Made by a program: the position numbers and the translations under genes
In this document: one piece after another, positions 14,726 through 21,915 of the stretch
How the letters are laid out: each line of letters opens with the position of its first letter
Position numbering within the stretch: position 1 is the first letter of the stretch
The notes under the pieces: model-generated
The model's database searches: none
Seen by the model: the letters and a program-made list of their open reading frames with translations, nothing else
What the model was told of the DNA's origin: nothing
Assembly: GCA_035635475.1 (NCBI GenBank)
Contig: DASQAZ010000152.1
Location: 1-29,629 of the forward strand
DNA length: 29,629 nt
From: VBOC01 sp035635475
Lineage (GTDB): Bacteria; Bacteroidota; Ignavibacteria; UBA10030; SZUA-254
Reading direction: 5' to 3'

Positions 14726-17194
14726 TTACTGCCTCGAGAGAACGTGGCTGATCGAATCGGCCTTCGCGAGTGCGTACGGATTTCGCGGATCCCTCGCGAG
14801 GATCCGGCGATAGAGTCTTTCCGCGGCCAGGAGGTGCGAGCCCCGGTCGAGCATGTTTGCGATGAACAGCAGCGGCTCCATTCGACTGGAATCTTCCGCG
14901 GCGGCCATCTCTGCTTCATCGAGCGCTTCCTGGCCGAGCCCGATGCCATCATAAAGCAACGCGAGCTCCAAGTGCAGCCGGAATTTTTCTTCCCGTGTGC
15001 GGACGATGTTCAGGGAGTCGCCGAGGGGCAGAATCCGCTTGAACGTTTTCACGACGGGGTTCGCGGCGTCGATGCGTTCCAGGCGGGTGAGGCATTGTGA
15101 GGCGCGCAAGGTATCGCGGAGCTGCAGGCTGATATTCGCGCCCCATTGGAGGGCGGCAAAATAGGAGGAATCGGTCGATAAAAGGTCGTTCAGGATCCCG
15201 CCGGCGCGAACCGGATATCCCATCTTCCAATAGAGCGAAGCGGCCTCGAGGAGTTTCATCGCGCGCTCTTCGGGGACCGTGGACGACCGCGCCTCCGCCA
15301 ACCGCTCTGCAGCATCCCAATGCCTGCGGCCGTAGTCGATGTAGGAATAGGTCTGCTGTAATGTAAGTATCCGCTGGTACTGCCCCTCCGCGTCCGCCAT
15401 GTCGTCGTTCATGAGGTCGGCGATCATGACCTCGTACACCGCCTCGGCCTCCGCCGGCGCGAGCTCGAGCACCCGCCGAAGACTCCTGAGGGCATCGCCG
15501 ATCCGCCCTGCAACGAGATCGCTTCTCCCCTTGCGGAGCAACTCGGCGGGATTGAGCGTGTCGAAGACTTCGTGGGGAGGCGTTCTGACGGCCGGCTCGA
15601 GGAACCGCGAATGGACCTTCATCATGTTGGGCAGGCCGGGTAGGGGTTCGAACCAGAAGCGGTGCGATTCGCGCATCGCAAACTCATAGGCTCTCAGATC
15701 CCTCCACTGTGCGGGCGCGAACACATAGCCGGCCTGCTCGTTCCGCAGGAGATTCTCGAACTCCGGGAGGATGACGACAGGATCGATTTCGACGACCTTT
15801 CTGCCTCCCGTCACTAGGACGATGTCTTTGACCGGGCTTGCCAGTACGGCGTCTTCGGGCATGTGCGCCTCTATCCATGCTCCCATCTTCTTCCACTGGT
15901 ACCGGAAGGCGGCGGGCAGGATCGGGTAATGAAGGAGCTGCTCGGGCGAGCGAACATAAATCAGATTCAGCGAAACTATCTCATACAGTCCGAGAAGATT
16001 CGGGACCGTCGCCAGGACAAGTACGGCCGCTGCAAGCCTTCCCTTCAGGAACGCATTCAACGGAATCGTCATCGACGCTTTGAGCGCGTAGTAAATCGCC
16101 AGGGGCAGAATCGGAAGGAGGTAACGCATGTCGTGGGCCGGAAAGACGAGAATGATAAGAAGATAGCTCACGAAAAAAATCACGCGCAGCCTCCCGGTCG
16201 CGCTCGTTCTTACGTCGCGCGTAATTCCGACAGCCAGGAGCGCGTATGTGAGTATCGCAACGACGGGCTTCGCAGCTTCGAGGATCTTCGCGGAGGATTT
16301 ATAGATAGACGATGGACTGACGATCAGGTCCGAGAGCTGTCCGGTGCCGATGGGATCGACGAGAATCATGCCGATCTGCGGAACATAGCCTTTGAGGGAG
16401 TAAACGGCTCGCAGCAGGAACTCTTTTATAAGAGACGAGTGCGGCAATGTGAAATACCTTTGGAACAGGATCGAAGGATTGATGGCCAGGTCGTTGTTTT
16501 CGGCCGCCGACCATCCCCGGTTTCTCAAATACCAGATCCCAAGAAGCCCGGCGGCGGAGAGGACAATAAACGCCGCGCTTTTTAACCTGCGCCGCGACGC
16601 CAGATAGGCTCCTGCGGCAAAGACGGCCGCGATCCCGGCCTCGCGAATCAGCGGCAGCGCCGAGACAGACAGCCCGAGCGCCCCCGGAAGAAGCTTCTTG
16701 CCTTCGCCGCGGGATGAATCCATTTCGAACCACAGGAAACCGAGGAGCAGGAATGCGAGAAACGGCGCATCTGATAACGCCTCGGAAGAAAAGATGACCA
16801 TCAGGGGGTTGGCCGCAAGTAGTAACGCGCCGAGCACCGCCGCGGTTTGTCCGAGCAATCGCCTAAGGAGGGCGTAAAAGAGAATAAGGCAAAGGGCTCC
16901 CCAGCACAGCGTCCAGATTTTTACCGCGGTGAGCGAAAATGGGAAAAAGAGCTCCACAGGCGCGATCAGGAGCGAGTAGAACGGGGGGTTGATCATGAAT
17001 CGCTCGGGCGCCGGCCCTGTTGCGTCGAGCCAACCCTGCCCCCGCGCCAGGGAATTGCCGAGGATGACGTACCGGCAGCTATCCGGAGTGTAGACGGAGA
17101 CGTCGTTCAGCCGCAGGATGCCGCACGCAAGGAACGACGCACAGATCAGCAGTAGAAAGCCGTGCTGCCTCGCGACCGCGACAGCGCTCGTCAT
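14726..17194 (-). CDS. GT-C (family 39/ArnT-like) glycosyltransferase with TPR tail
   Basis: 822 residues. Residues 1 to about 420 hold about ten membrane helices. The first loop, VSVYTPDSCRYVILGNSLARG, corresponds to the acidic catalytic loop (Asp) of GT-C enzymes that use polyprenyl-linked sugars, and NPPFYSLLIAPVELFF is the usual next segment of the PMT/ArnT-like superfamily. After a soluble region (about 420-540) comes a helical tail with TPR-like repeats (about 555-822, for example RKGRSDLVAGRIGDALRSLR and LLFIANMLDRGSHLLAAERL). The enzyme would act at the inner membrane with the tail in the periplasm or cytoplasm. Its start shares one base with the stop of the upstream membrane protein gene (TGATG). 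Confidence 0.82.
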   Translation of the reverse strand: MTSAVAVARQHGFLLLICASFLACGILRLNDVSVYTPDSCRYVILGNSLARGQGWLDATGPAPERFMINPPFYSLLIAPVELFFPFSLTAVKIWTLCWGALCLILFYALLRRLLGQTAAVLGALLLAANPLMVIFSSEALSDAPFLAFLLLGFLWFEMDSSRGEGKKLLPGALGLSVSALPLIREAGIAAVFAAGAYLASRRRLKSAAFIVLSAAGLLGIWYLRNRGWSAAENNDLAINPSILFQRYFTLPHSSLIKEFLLRAVYSLKGYVPQIGMILVDPIGTGQLSDLIVSPSSIYKSSAKILEAAKPVVAILTYALLAVGITRDVRTSATGRLRVIFFVSYLLIILVFPAHDMRYLLPILPLAIYYALKASMTIPLNAFLKGRLAAAVLVLATVPNLLGLYEIVSLNLIYVRSPEQLLHYPILPAAFRYQWKKMGAWIEAHMPEDAVLASPVKDIVLVTGGRKVVEIDPVVILPEFENLLRNEQAGYVFAPAQWRDLRAYEFAMRESHRFWFEPLPGLPNMMKVHSRFLEPAVRTPPHEVFDTLNPAELLRKGRSDLVAGRIGDALRSLRRVLELAPAEAEAVYEVMIADLMNDDMADAEGQYQRILTLQQTYSYIDYGRRHWDAAERLAEARSSTVPEERAMKLLEAASLYWKMGYPVRAGGILNDLLSTDSSYFAALQWGANISLQLRDTLRASQCLTRLERIDAANPVVKTFKRILPLGDSLNIVRTREEKFRLHLELALLYDGIGLGQEALDEAEMAAAEDSSRMEPLLFIANMLDRGSHLLAAERLYRRILARDPRNPYALAKADSISHVLSRQ

Positions 17195-17790
17195 CAGGAC
17201 GCGGGGTAACCGGGAGCCGTTTCGCCTGAGATGGGAGGAGTTTTCATGGGCTGGAAGACCGCCAGGCAGACGATACTATAATAAGAGAGGAGCGCGATCA
17301 TGGGAACCCCCGCCAGAGCGGCGAGGCGGTGAATGAACAGCTTGCGGAATTCGACGAGGTCGTTGGAGCCCACATGATCCAGAAGCCACATTTTCGCGTC
17401 GAGGACCATCGTATAGACCTCGACCGGCGTAAAGAGGTAGAACAGGATGGCGCTCATCAAGAGCCAGCCGTTTTCTTTGAGGCTGATGCCGGTCGTTTTT
17501 AAAAACACGAGCCCGCTCACCCAGACGGCCACGTAGGCAATGTCGACGACGAGAGAGCTCTGGGCGATCAGACTGAAAACCGTCCGTTCAACGTACGGAT
17601 GGACGTTCGGCTTGAAGTCGAGCGTTCCCATCTGCAGGAGGTCGAAACCGATCACGGCTCTCACATTGACTCCTCCGAGCCAGCAGATGCCGGCAACGCA
17701 AAGCGAGGCCAGGGAGATTCGTGCGATCATGGGTCTCATCGACGGCTGATCAACATAAGCCTTTTTCGAGGAAGTTGCAACGAGGGTCAC
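17194..17790 (-). CDS. Uncharacterised membrane protein, four helices
   Basis: 198 residues from a GTG at 17790. Hydrophobic segments at about 22-45, 78-98, 107-130 and 158-178 predict four membrane helices with a sizeable loop between the first two (FDLLQMGTLDFKPNVHPYVE). No family is recognised; it does not look like a transporter or an enzyme. The GTG overlaps the stop of the preceding gene by 4 nt. An ATG at 17739 (MRPMIARISLASL) is an alternative start, closer to the first helix. The end overlaps the glycosyltransferase by 1 nt, so the two may work together. Confidence 0.7.
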   Translation of the reverse strand: MTLVATSSKKAYVDQPSMRPMIARISLASLCVAGICWLGGVNVRAVIGFDLLQMGTLDFKPNVHPYVERTVFSLIAQSSLVVDIAYVAVWVSGLVFLKTTGISLKENGWLLMSAILFYLFTPVEVYTMVLDAKMWLLDHVGSNDLVEFRKLFIHRLAALAGVPMIALLSYYSIVCLAVFQPMKTPPISGETAPGYPAS

Positions 17791-18227
17791 CGCGCCCGTT
17801 TTTTCTCGTTCTCGTAATTCTTGATCCAGCTCAATTCGCCGAGGAATTCGAGGAATCGTGACAAGCTGTCGGGGGACTGCTCGAGATATCTATCCGCGAA
17901 ATTTGTTTTCACTTCCTGCGTCGCGTCCGCCAGCATGGTCCGGATGAGGGAAGCCGACCGGCCGAGCTTTTCTTCGAACTCGGCGGATAATCTCGACGTA
18001 TCTTCGCCCGCCGATCCGGTCCGCTTCAGCACGGCGTAGGCGTTCGAGATGAATTTCGCATAAAACACGATCTCTTCGAAGACATTCTCCCGGGAAGAGG
18101 AAAGTTCAATGAGAACTTTAATATCAGACCGGTGGCGAAACCTCCGCCCCGCAAATTTCTCAAGTGCATCGAGATACGAGTCGGAATCCGGACGGGGACG
18201 GGGACGGGGAGATCCTGTGGGATTCAC
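17787..18227 (-). CDS. Helical soluble protein of unknown function
   Basis: 146 residues from a GTG at 18227, 11 nt after the kinase stop, with a weak AAGAG ahead. The N-terminus is a Pro-Arg repeat (SPRPRPRPDSDSY) encoded by GGGGAC tandem repeats, followed by an almost entirely helical body (for example VFEEIVFYAKFISNAYAVLK, RFLEFLGELSWIKNYENEKK). No family is recognised. The kinase-adjacent position and 4-nt overlap with the membrane protein gene point to joint expression. Confidence 0.65.
   Translation of the reverse strand: MNPTGSPRPRPRPDSDSYLDALEKFAGRRFRHRSDIKVLIELSSSRENVFEEIVFYAKFISNAYAVLKRTGSAGEDTSRLSAEFEEKLGRSASLIRTMLADATQEVKTNFADRYLEQSPDSLSRFLEFLGELSWIKNYENEKKRAR
18191..18210 (+). 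repeat. GGGGAC tandem repeat at the 5' end of a gene
   Basis: GACGGGGACGGGGACGGGGA, three GGGG runs spaced by AC, encodes on the minus strand the Pro-Arg repeat at the N-terminus of the 18227 gene. The unit matches that at 12681-12696 and the G-rich strand is again the plus strand. Repeat-number changes would keep the frame. Confidence 0.65.
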
Positions 18228-18238
18228 GGACTCTTGCG

Positions 18239-19726
18239 TCAGCCGGGAAGGACGACCGTAAACGTCGAGCCGACTCCGACCTGGCTCTCGACGCTCACCG
18301 ACCCTCCGTGCGCTTCGGCCACATGCTTGACCAGCGCGAGGCCCAGGCCGGAACCTTTTTCGTTCACGAGCGGGACATTCTTCGCCTGGTAGAATTTGTT
18401 GAAGAGCCTCTTCAGGTCGGCCTCAGGGATGCCCACGCCGGAATCCTTGACCTGGATGCGGATACAGCCCTTGCCGTTCGTTTTTACCTGGCCGCACTCC
18501 GTTTCTCTCGCGAGCCGGACCGAAATCGTTCCGTTATTGGGCGTGAATTTCAGGGCGTTCGACAGAAGGTTGCTGAACACCTGGCTCATCCGGTCCTTGT
18601 CGAACGAGAGGGGCTCGATTGCCTGCGCGTCGAAGTCGACCTTGATCTGCCGGGTCTCGGCTATGAGCTGCGCCTCCATCACCAGGGGCTGCAGGACGTC
18701 GACGAGATTGGACACTTCAAACTTGAATTTCATCAGGCCGGCTTCCATTTTCGCCACGTCGAGGAACAGGTTGACGAACTGGTTGATCCGGTTTGTCGCC
18801 TGGTGAATCATCCCCACGGCCTCCCGCTGCCGCTCGTTCAGGACAGGCCCGTCCTTCATGTGAACGACCGTGTAGCAGCCCGCCTTTATAACCTGCAGCG
18901 GCGTCCTCATCTCGTGCGATATTTCAGACATCATCTGCGTGCGCATCGCCTCGAGCTGTTTGAGCTTGTCGCTCATGAGGTTGAAGCGCTTTGTCAGATC
19001 CCCAATTTCATCATTCGTTGTGATCGGGACAGTTTCGTACAGGCCTTCGCCTACTTTCTCCGTTCCCGCCTGCAAGAGTTTGATCGGCCGCGTCAGTTCC
19101 CGGGCGGAAATCAATGCGATCGCGATGGCTATGCCGACAGTTAGAAGCAACGCGTACCCCGCGCCGCTCATCGCAACCGACGTCCTGTCCGATAACTTCC
19201 CCAACGACCGGCTAAGGGCCGGGAGATAGGTCATCGTGACTGATTCCAATGATTGCCGGATGGAATCGCTCAGCGGCTCACTATCCTTCAGGGCCGGCAT
19301 CGGATCGTAGGCAGGATTCTTCTTGATGCGCGTTCGTTGTCGGGCGAGAAATTCTCGGTACTGGGCATGATGCACAAAAACCCGATCTGCAAGGGGTCGG
19401 ATATCGTCCCGATCGATAATGCGTTTCAGCGAATCCAGATTCTTGTCGAACTCATCGCCAATGAGACTTAGAGTCTGATCGTTAAAGCTGTCCTTGGACT
19501 CAAAATACTTCTTTGCCGCATCATGTTCCGACGAATGCAGCCGCTGTAAGTACTGCGTGATAGGAACAACCCGGAACTCGGGCTGATCAAATGAATAGGC
19601 AGACCTCAAGATCTGAAAAAAGATGATACCTGCTAGAACAAAGAAGAGGATTATGACCGTGAACATTCCGATAATTTTTGTTAGAAGAGAAAGCCGGAAG
19701 CGCGGTATGGAGGGGGAAGAATTCAA
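18239..19726 (-). CDS. Membrane sensor histidine kinase (HAMP, HisKA, HATPase)
   Basis: 495 residues. Membrane helices at about 19-41 and 188-208 enclose a periplasmic helical sensor region (about 42-187, likely a four-helix bundle; it has HHAQYREF but no recognised family). HAMP spans about 208-262. The dimerisation helix carries His271 in SEISHEMRTPLQVIKAG. The ATPase has MSQVFSNLLSNALKFTPNNG, DSGVGI and GSGLGLALVKHV. No receiver is attached and no response regulator with an output domain is adjacent on the same strand. The start is a TTG at 19726, the only workable one before the first helix. A strong promoter-like site lies 12 nt ahead. It heads a coupled run ending in the glycosyltransferase and is divergent from the cytochrome-porin locus. 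Confidence 0.92.
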   Translation of the reverse strand: MNSSPSIPRFRLSLLTKIIGMFTVIILFFVLAGIIFFQILRSAYSFDQPEFRVVPITQYLQRLHSSEHDAAKKYFESKDSFNDQTLSLIGDEFDKNLDSLKRIIDRDDIRPLADRVFVHHAQYREFLARQRTRIKKNPAYDPMPALKDSEPLSDSIRQSLESVTMTYLPALSRSLGKLSDRTSVAMSGAGYALLLTVGIAIAIALISARELTRPIKLLQAGTEKVGEGLYETVPITTNDEIGDLTKRFNLMSDKLKQLEAMRTQMMSEISHEMRTPLQVIKAGCYTVVHMKDGPVLNERQREAVGMIHQATNRINQFVNLFLDVAKMEAGLMKFKFEVSNLVDVLQPLVMEAQLIAETRQIKVDFDAQAIEPLSFDKDRMSQVFSNLLSNALKFTPNNGTISVRLARETECGQVKTNGKGCIRIQVKDSGVGIPEADLKRLFNKFYQAKNVPLVNEKGSGLGLALVKHVAEAHGGSVSVESQVGVGSTFTVVLPG

Positions 19727-19737
19727 AATGACGATTC

Positions 19738-19766
19738 AAGATAGGCGAGAAAACGCAGAAAGTCAA
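19738..19766 (-). promoter_or_regulatory. Candidate promoter for the sensor kinase operon
   Basis: TTGACT (19766-19761) and TATCTT (19743-19738) on the minus strand are 17 nt apart. The start codon TTG at 19726 is 11 nt beyond the -10-like element, leaving a leader of only about 5 nt. Confidence 0.55.
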
Positions 19767-19831
19767 ACCCCTTCGTGACCGCCGGACGGCCGGATGGCAC
19801 GCCCGCGTAGGAATTTCGCCGAATCGGAATC

Positions 19832-19860
19832 TTGCATAACATGTCCCGAATGATTACATT
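19832..19860 (+). promoter_or_regulatory. Candidate promoter for the cytochrome-porin operon
   Basis: TTGCAT (19832-19837) and TACATT (19855-19860) are 17 nt apart, facing away from the kinase promoter. Transcription would begin near 19867 with a leader of about 53 nt. The ATG at 19920 has AAAGGG 9 nt ahead. About 65 nt separate the two divergent promoters, room for a shared regulator site. Confidence 0.55.
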
Positions 19861-19919
19861 CCCCCGTTCGTGTTCACAAAATCCGTCATGACTCTTCAAT
19901 TAAAAAAGGGATCGACCCG

Positions 19920-21080
19920 ATGAGGCTTCGATTGATCTGTCTCGCGGCTGTGTTCATCGCCGCCACACAAAACTCCCATTCCCTCCCGCGCTTCGCCTTG
20001 ATGGCCGGCGCCAAGTGCTCGTCCTGCCACATCAATCCGACGGGGGGACAGATGCGCACCGAATACGGAATCGCGTTCAGCACCGATAAGATCCCCGTCG
20101 AAGCCTGGCGCGACAGCGATTTCACGTTCAGCGGGAAAGTGAGCGACAATATCTCGATCGGCGGAGAATACCGCTCCCAGTTCATCTACGACGGGTACTC
20201 GAAAACCACCGCCTTCCAGGCAATGACCACGTCGATCTACGGCGCGGCAACGATCGGCAAGAAGATTATCTTCTATTTCAAGCAGGACATCATCAACGGC
20301 ACCTACAACGGACTCTCCAACGGAACCGACCCGTTCAACGGAACCGAGGCATACGTTCTGGCCAGGATTCTGCCTTCGGGGGGTTACATCAAGGGCGGAA
20401 GTTTCATGCCGAATTACGGATGGCGCATCGATGATCACACATCGTATACGAGGGGCGGAGACCTCGGTTACACCGGGGCTGGTTCCCAGGCGGGCCTGCT
20501 GTTTGTGCCGAACTATAAAGACATCGGCGTCGAGGTCGGGGCCTACGTCGAAAACCTCTTCGTCACGGCGGGCCTCTTTAACGGAACCGGGCACCGGTAT
20601 CCGATAGATTTTTCGGATAAGAAAGCCTACGCGGTAAAAGTCGAGTATTCCGGCGGAATTTCTTCCCTGAATTTCGTCCTCGGAGCATCCGCATACGGGT
20701 TCAGGGCCTTCTCCATGGGCGGCCTGTCCGCCGGCTTCGCGACGGGCGACGTTACGATCCTCGGTGAGATCGACTGGACGAAGAATTACATGGTTGGTCC
20801 CGCGAATCCCGGCGGAAACTTGTCGGCGGCGTTCGCGGAGATCGATTTCAGGGCTATCCAGGGTGTTTGGCTCATCGGGAAGTTCGACATGGTCGACCCG
20901 GTCGAGGGCGTAGCAGACGATGATGCATCCCCCTTTACGAACACGGTCAAACGGCTCACGCTCGGTTTCGAGATTTTCCCCTTCTCGTTCGTGGACGTGC
21001 GGCCGCAGTACCGGATCGTAATGGAAACGCCGAGCATCAGCAACGACGTCGCTCTCGTCCAGATGCATGCGTGGTTCTAG
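19920..21080 (+). CDS. Fused monohaem cytochrome and outer-membrane beta-barrel (Cyc2-like architecture)
   Basis: 386 residues. A signal peptide (about 1-21) is followed at once by one c-type haem site, C33-x-x-C36-H37, within ALMAGAKCSSCHINPTGGQ. The rest (about 65-386) is a run of amphipathic beta strands rich in Gly and aromatic residues (for example YIKGGSFMPNYGWR, VGAYVENLFVTAGLFNGTG) and ends in QMHAWF, a C-terminal aromatic that fits the outer-membrane assembly signal. A single haem ahead of a porin is the layout of Cyc2-type iron oxidases and related metal-active proteins; sequence similarity to Cyc2 beyond that layout is not claimed. The role, outer-membrane electron transfer, is inferred. 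Next gene starts 5 nt downstream. Confidence 0.75.
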   Translation: MRLRLICLAAVFIAATQNSHSLPRFALMAGAKCSSCHINPTGGQMRTEYGIAFSTDKIPVEAWRDSDFTFSGKVSDNISIGGEYRSQFIYDGYSKTTAFQAMTTSIYGAATIGKKIIFYFKQDIINGTYNGLSNGTDPFNGTEAYVLARILPSGGYIKGGSFMPNYGWRIDDHTSYTRGGDLGYTGAGSQAGLLFVPNYKDIGVEVGAYVENLFVTAGLFNGTGHRYPIDFSDKKAYAVKVEYSGGISSLNFVLGASAYGFRAFSMGGLSAGFATGDVTILGEIDWTKNYMVGPANPGGNLSAAFAEIDFRAIQGVWLIGKFDMVDPVEGVADDDASPFTNTVKRLTLGFEIFPFSFVDVRPQYRIVMETPSISNDVALVQMHAWF

Positions 21081-21085
21081 TATCG

Positions 21086-21886
21086 ATGGACATGTATCGG
21101 AGAGCGATAACGGCGGCCTTGCTTGCTTCCTCGCTGATCGTGATTAACTGCAACAAGAATCAGCCCGAGGTCACCGGACCCGCCTACTTATACGCTACCC
21201 CCGGTTCGCTGACTGTCGTCGCGGGAAGAGAAACCTCGGCGACGGTGGCGGGCGGACAACCGCCATACTACATCGTGCGGCATGCGAAATCACCCTACGC
21301 CCATGACTCCCTCCAGGGAAATACGCTCACCGTTTACGGGGACGTTCCGGGCGGAACTAGCGCGGTCCTCGGAGATGCATCGACCCCGCAAAAAACGCTC
21401 GACGTTCCGATCACAATTGTGAAGCCCATGCCCGAACTCAATCGACCCGCGGCGTCCGGCTCTCCGGGTGGACTGATCCGGAGCGCCCTTCCGCTTCTTC
21501 TTGTTCTGTTCTTTGTCTGCGGTTCGGGAGCGCTGGGCCAGCACCGGTCGAAGAAACCCAAGAATGCACAGAAATCGCCGGCGAGTGCGGTCTCGTTTAA
21601 AAAGAATATTACTCCGATTCTGAAGACCTACTGCCTGCCCTGCCACACCGAAGACCAGATGAATCCCAGCGAGTTGTATCTCGACAGCTACGAGAGTCTG
21701 ATGAAGGGCGGGAAGCACGGCAGGCCGCTGGTTCCGGGGAATCCCGATTCCAGCCTCATCCTGCTGAAGCTTGGCCCGAAGCCTCCCTTCGGCGATCCGA
21801 TGCCTCTCAAGAGAAAAAGCCCTATTTCGGACGACACGCTCGCCATCATCAGGAAATGGATCAGCCAGGGGGCGAAGAATAATTAG
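21086..21886 (+). CDS. Lipoprotein-like protein with C-terminal c-type cytochrome domain
   Basis: 266 residues from ATG 21086. The N-terminus (MYRRAITAALLASSLIVINC) looks like a lipoprotein signal with Cys22, though Asn at -1 is unusual. Residues about 25-113 are beta-rich, Ig-like. A second hydrophobic segment (about 130-151, ALPLLLVLFFVCGSGALGQ) looks like a signal peptide or membrane helix. The C-terminal domain has one haem site, CLPCH (183-187), with FKKNITPILKTY before it and SDDTLAIIRKWISQGA at the end, the pattern of planctomycete-type PSCyt1 cytochromes. It follows the haem-porin gene by 5 nt and is a likely electron partner. A further in-frame GTG at 21071 overlaps the previous gene and is less likely. 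Confidence 0.78.
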   Translation: MDMYRRAITAALLASSLIVINCNKNQPEVTGPAYLYATPGSLTVVAGRETSATVAGGQPPYYIVRHAKSPYAHDSLQGNTLTVYGDVPGGTSAVLGDASTPQKTLDVPITIVKPMPELNRPAASGSPGGLIRSALPLLLVLFFVCGSGALGQHRSKKPKNAQKSPASAVSFKKNITPILKTYCLPCHTEDQMNPSELYLDSYESLMKGGKHGRPLVPGNPDSSLILLKLGPKPPFGDPMPLKRKSPISDDTLAIIRKWISQGAKNN

Positions 21887-21915
21887 CCGCGTTACGACTA
21901 ACATGCGAATCGACC

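Noticed and set aside
18191..18210. CRISPR-like or direct-repeat array
   Set aside because: The unit is a 6-nt simple repeat without spacers.
19896..21068. Minus-strand ORF of 390 codons opposite the haem-porin
   Set aside because: The plus frame has a signal peptide, CxxCH, barrel pattern and terminal Phe; the minus frame is rich in Arg/Asp/His as expected of antisense reading.
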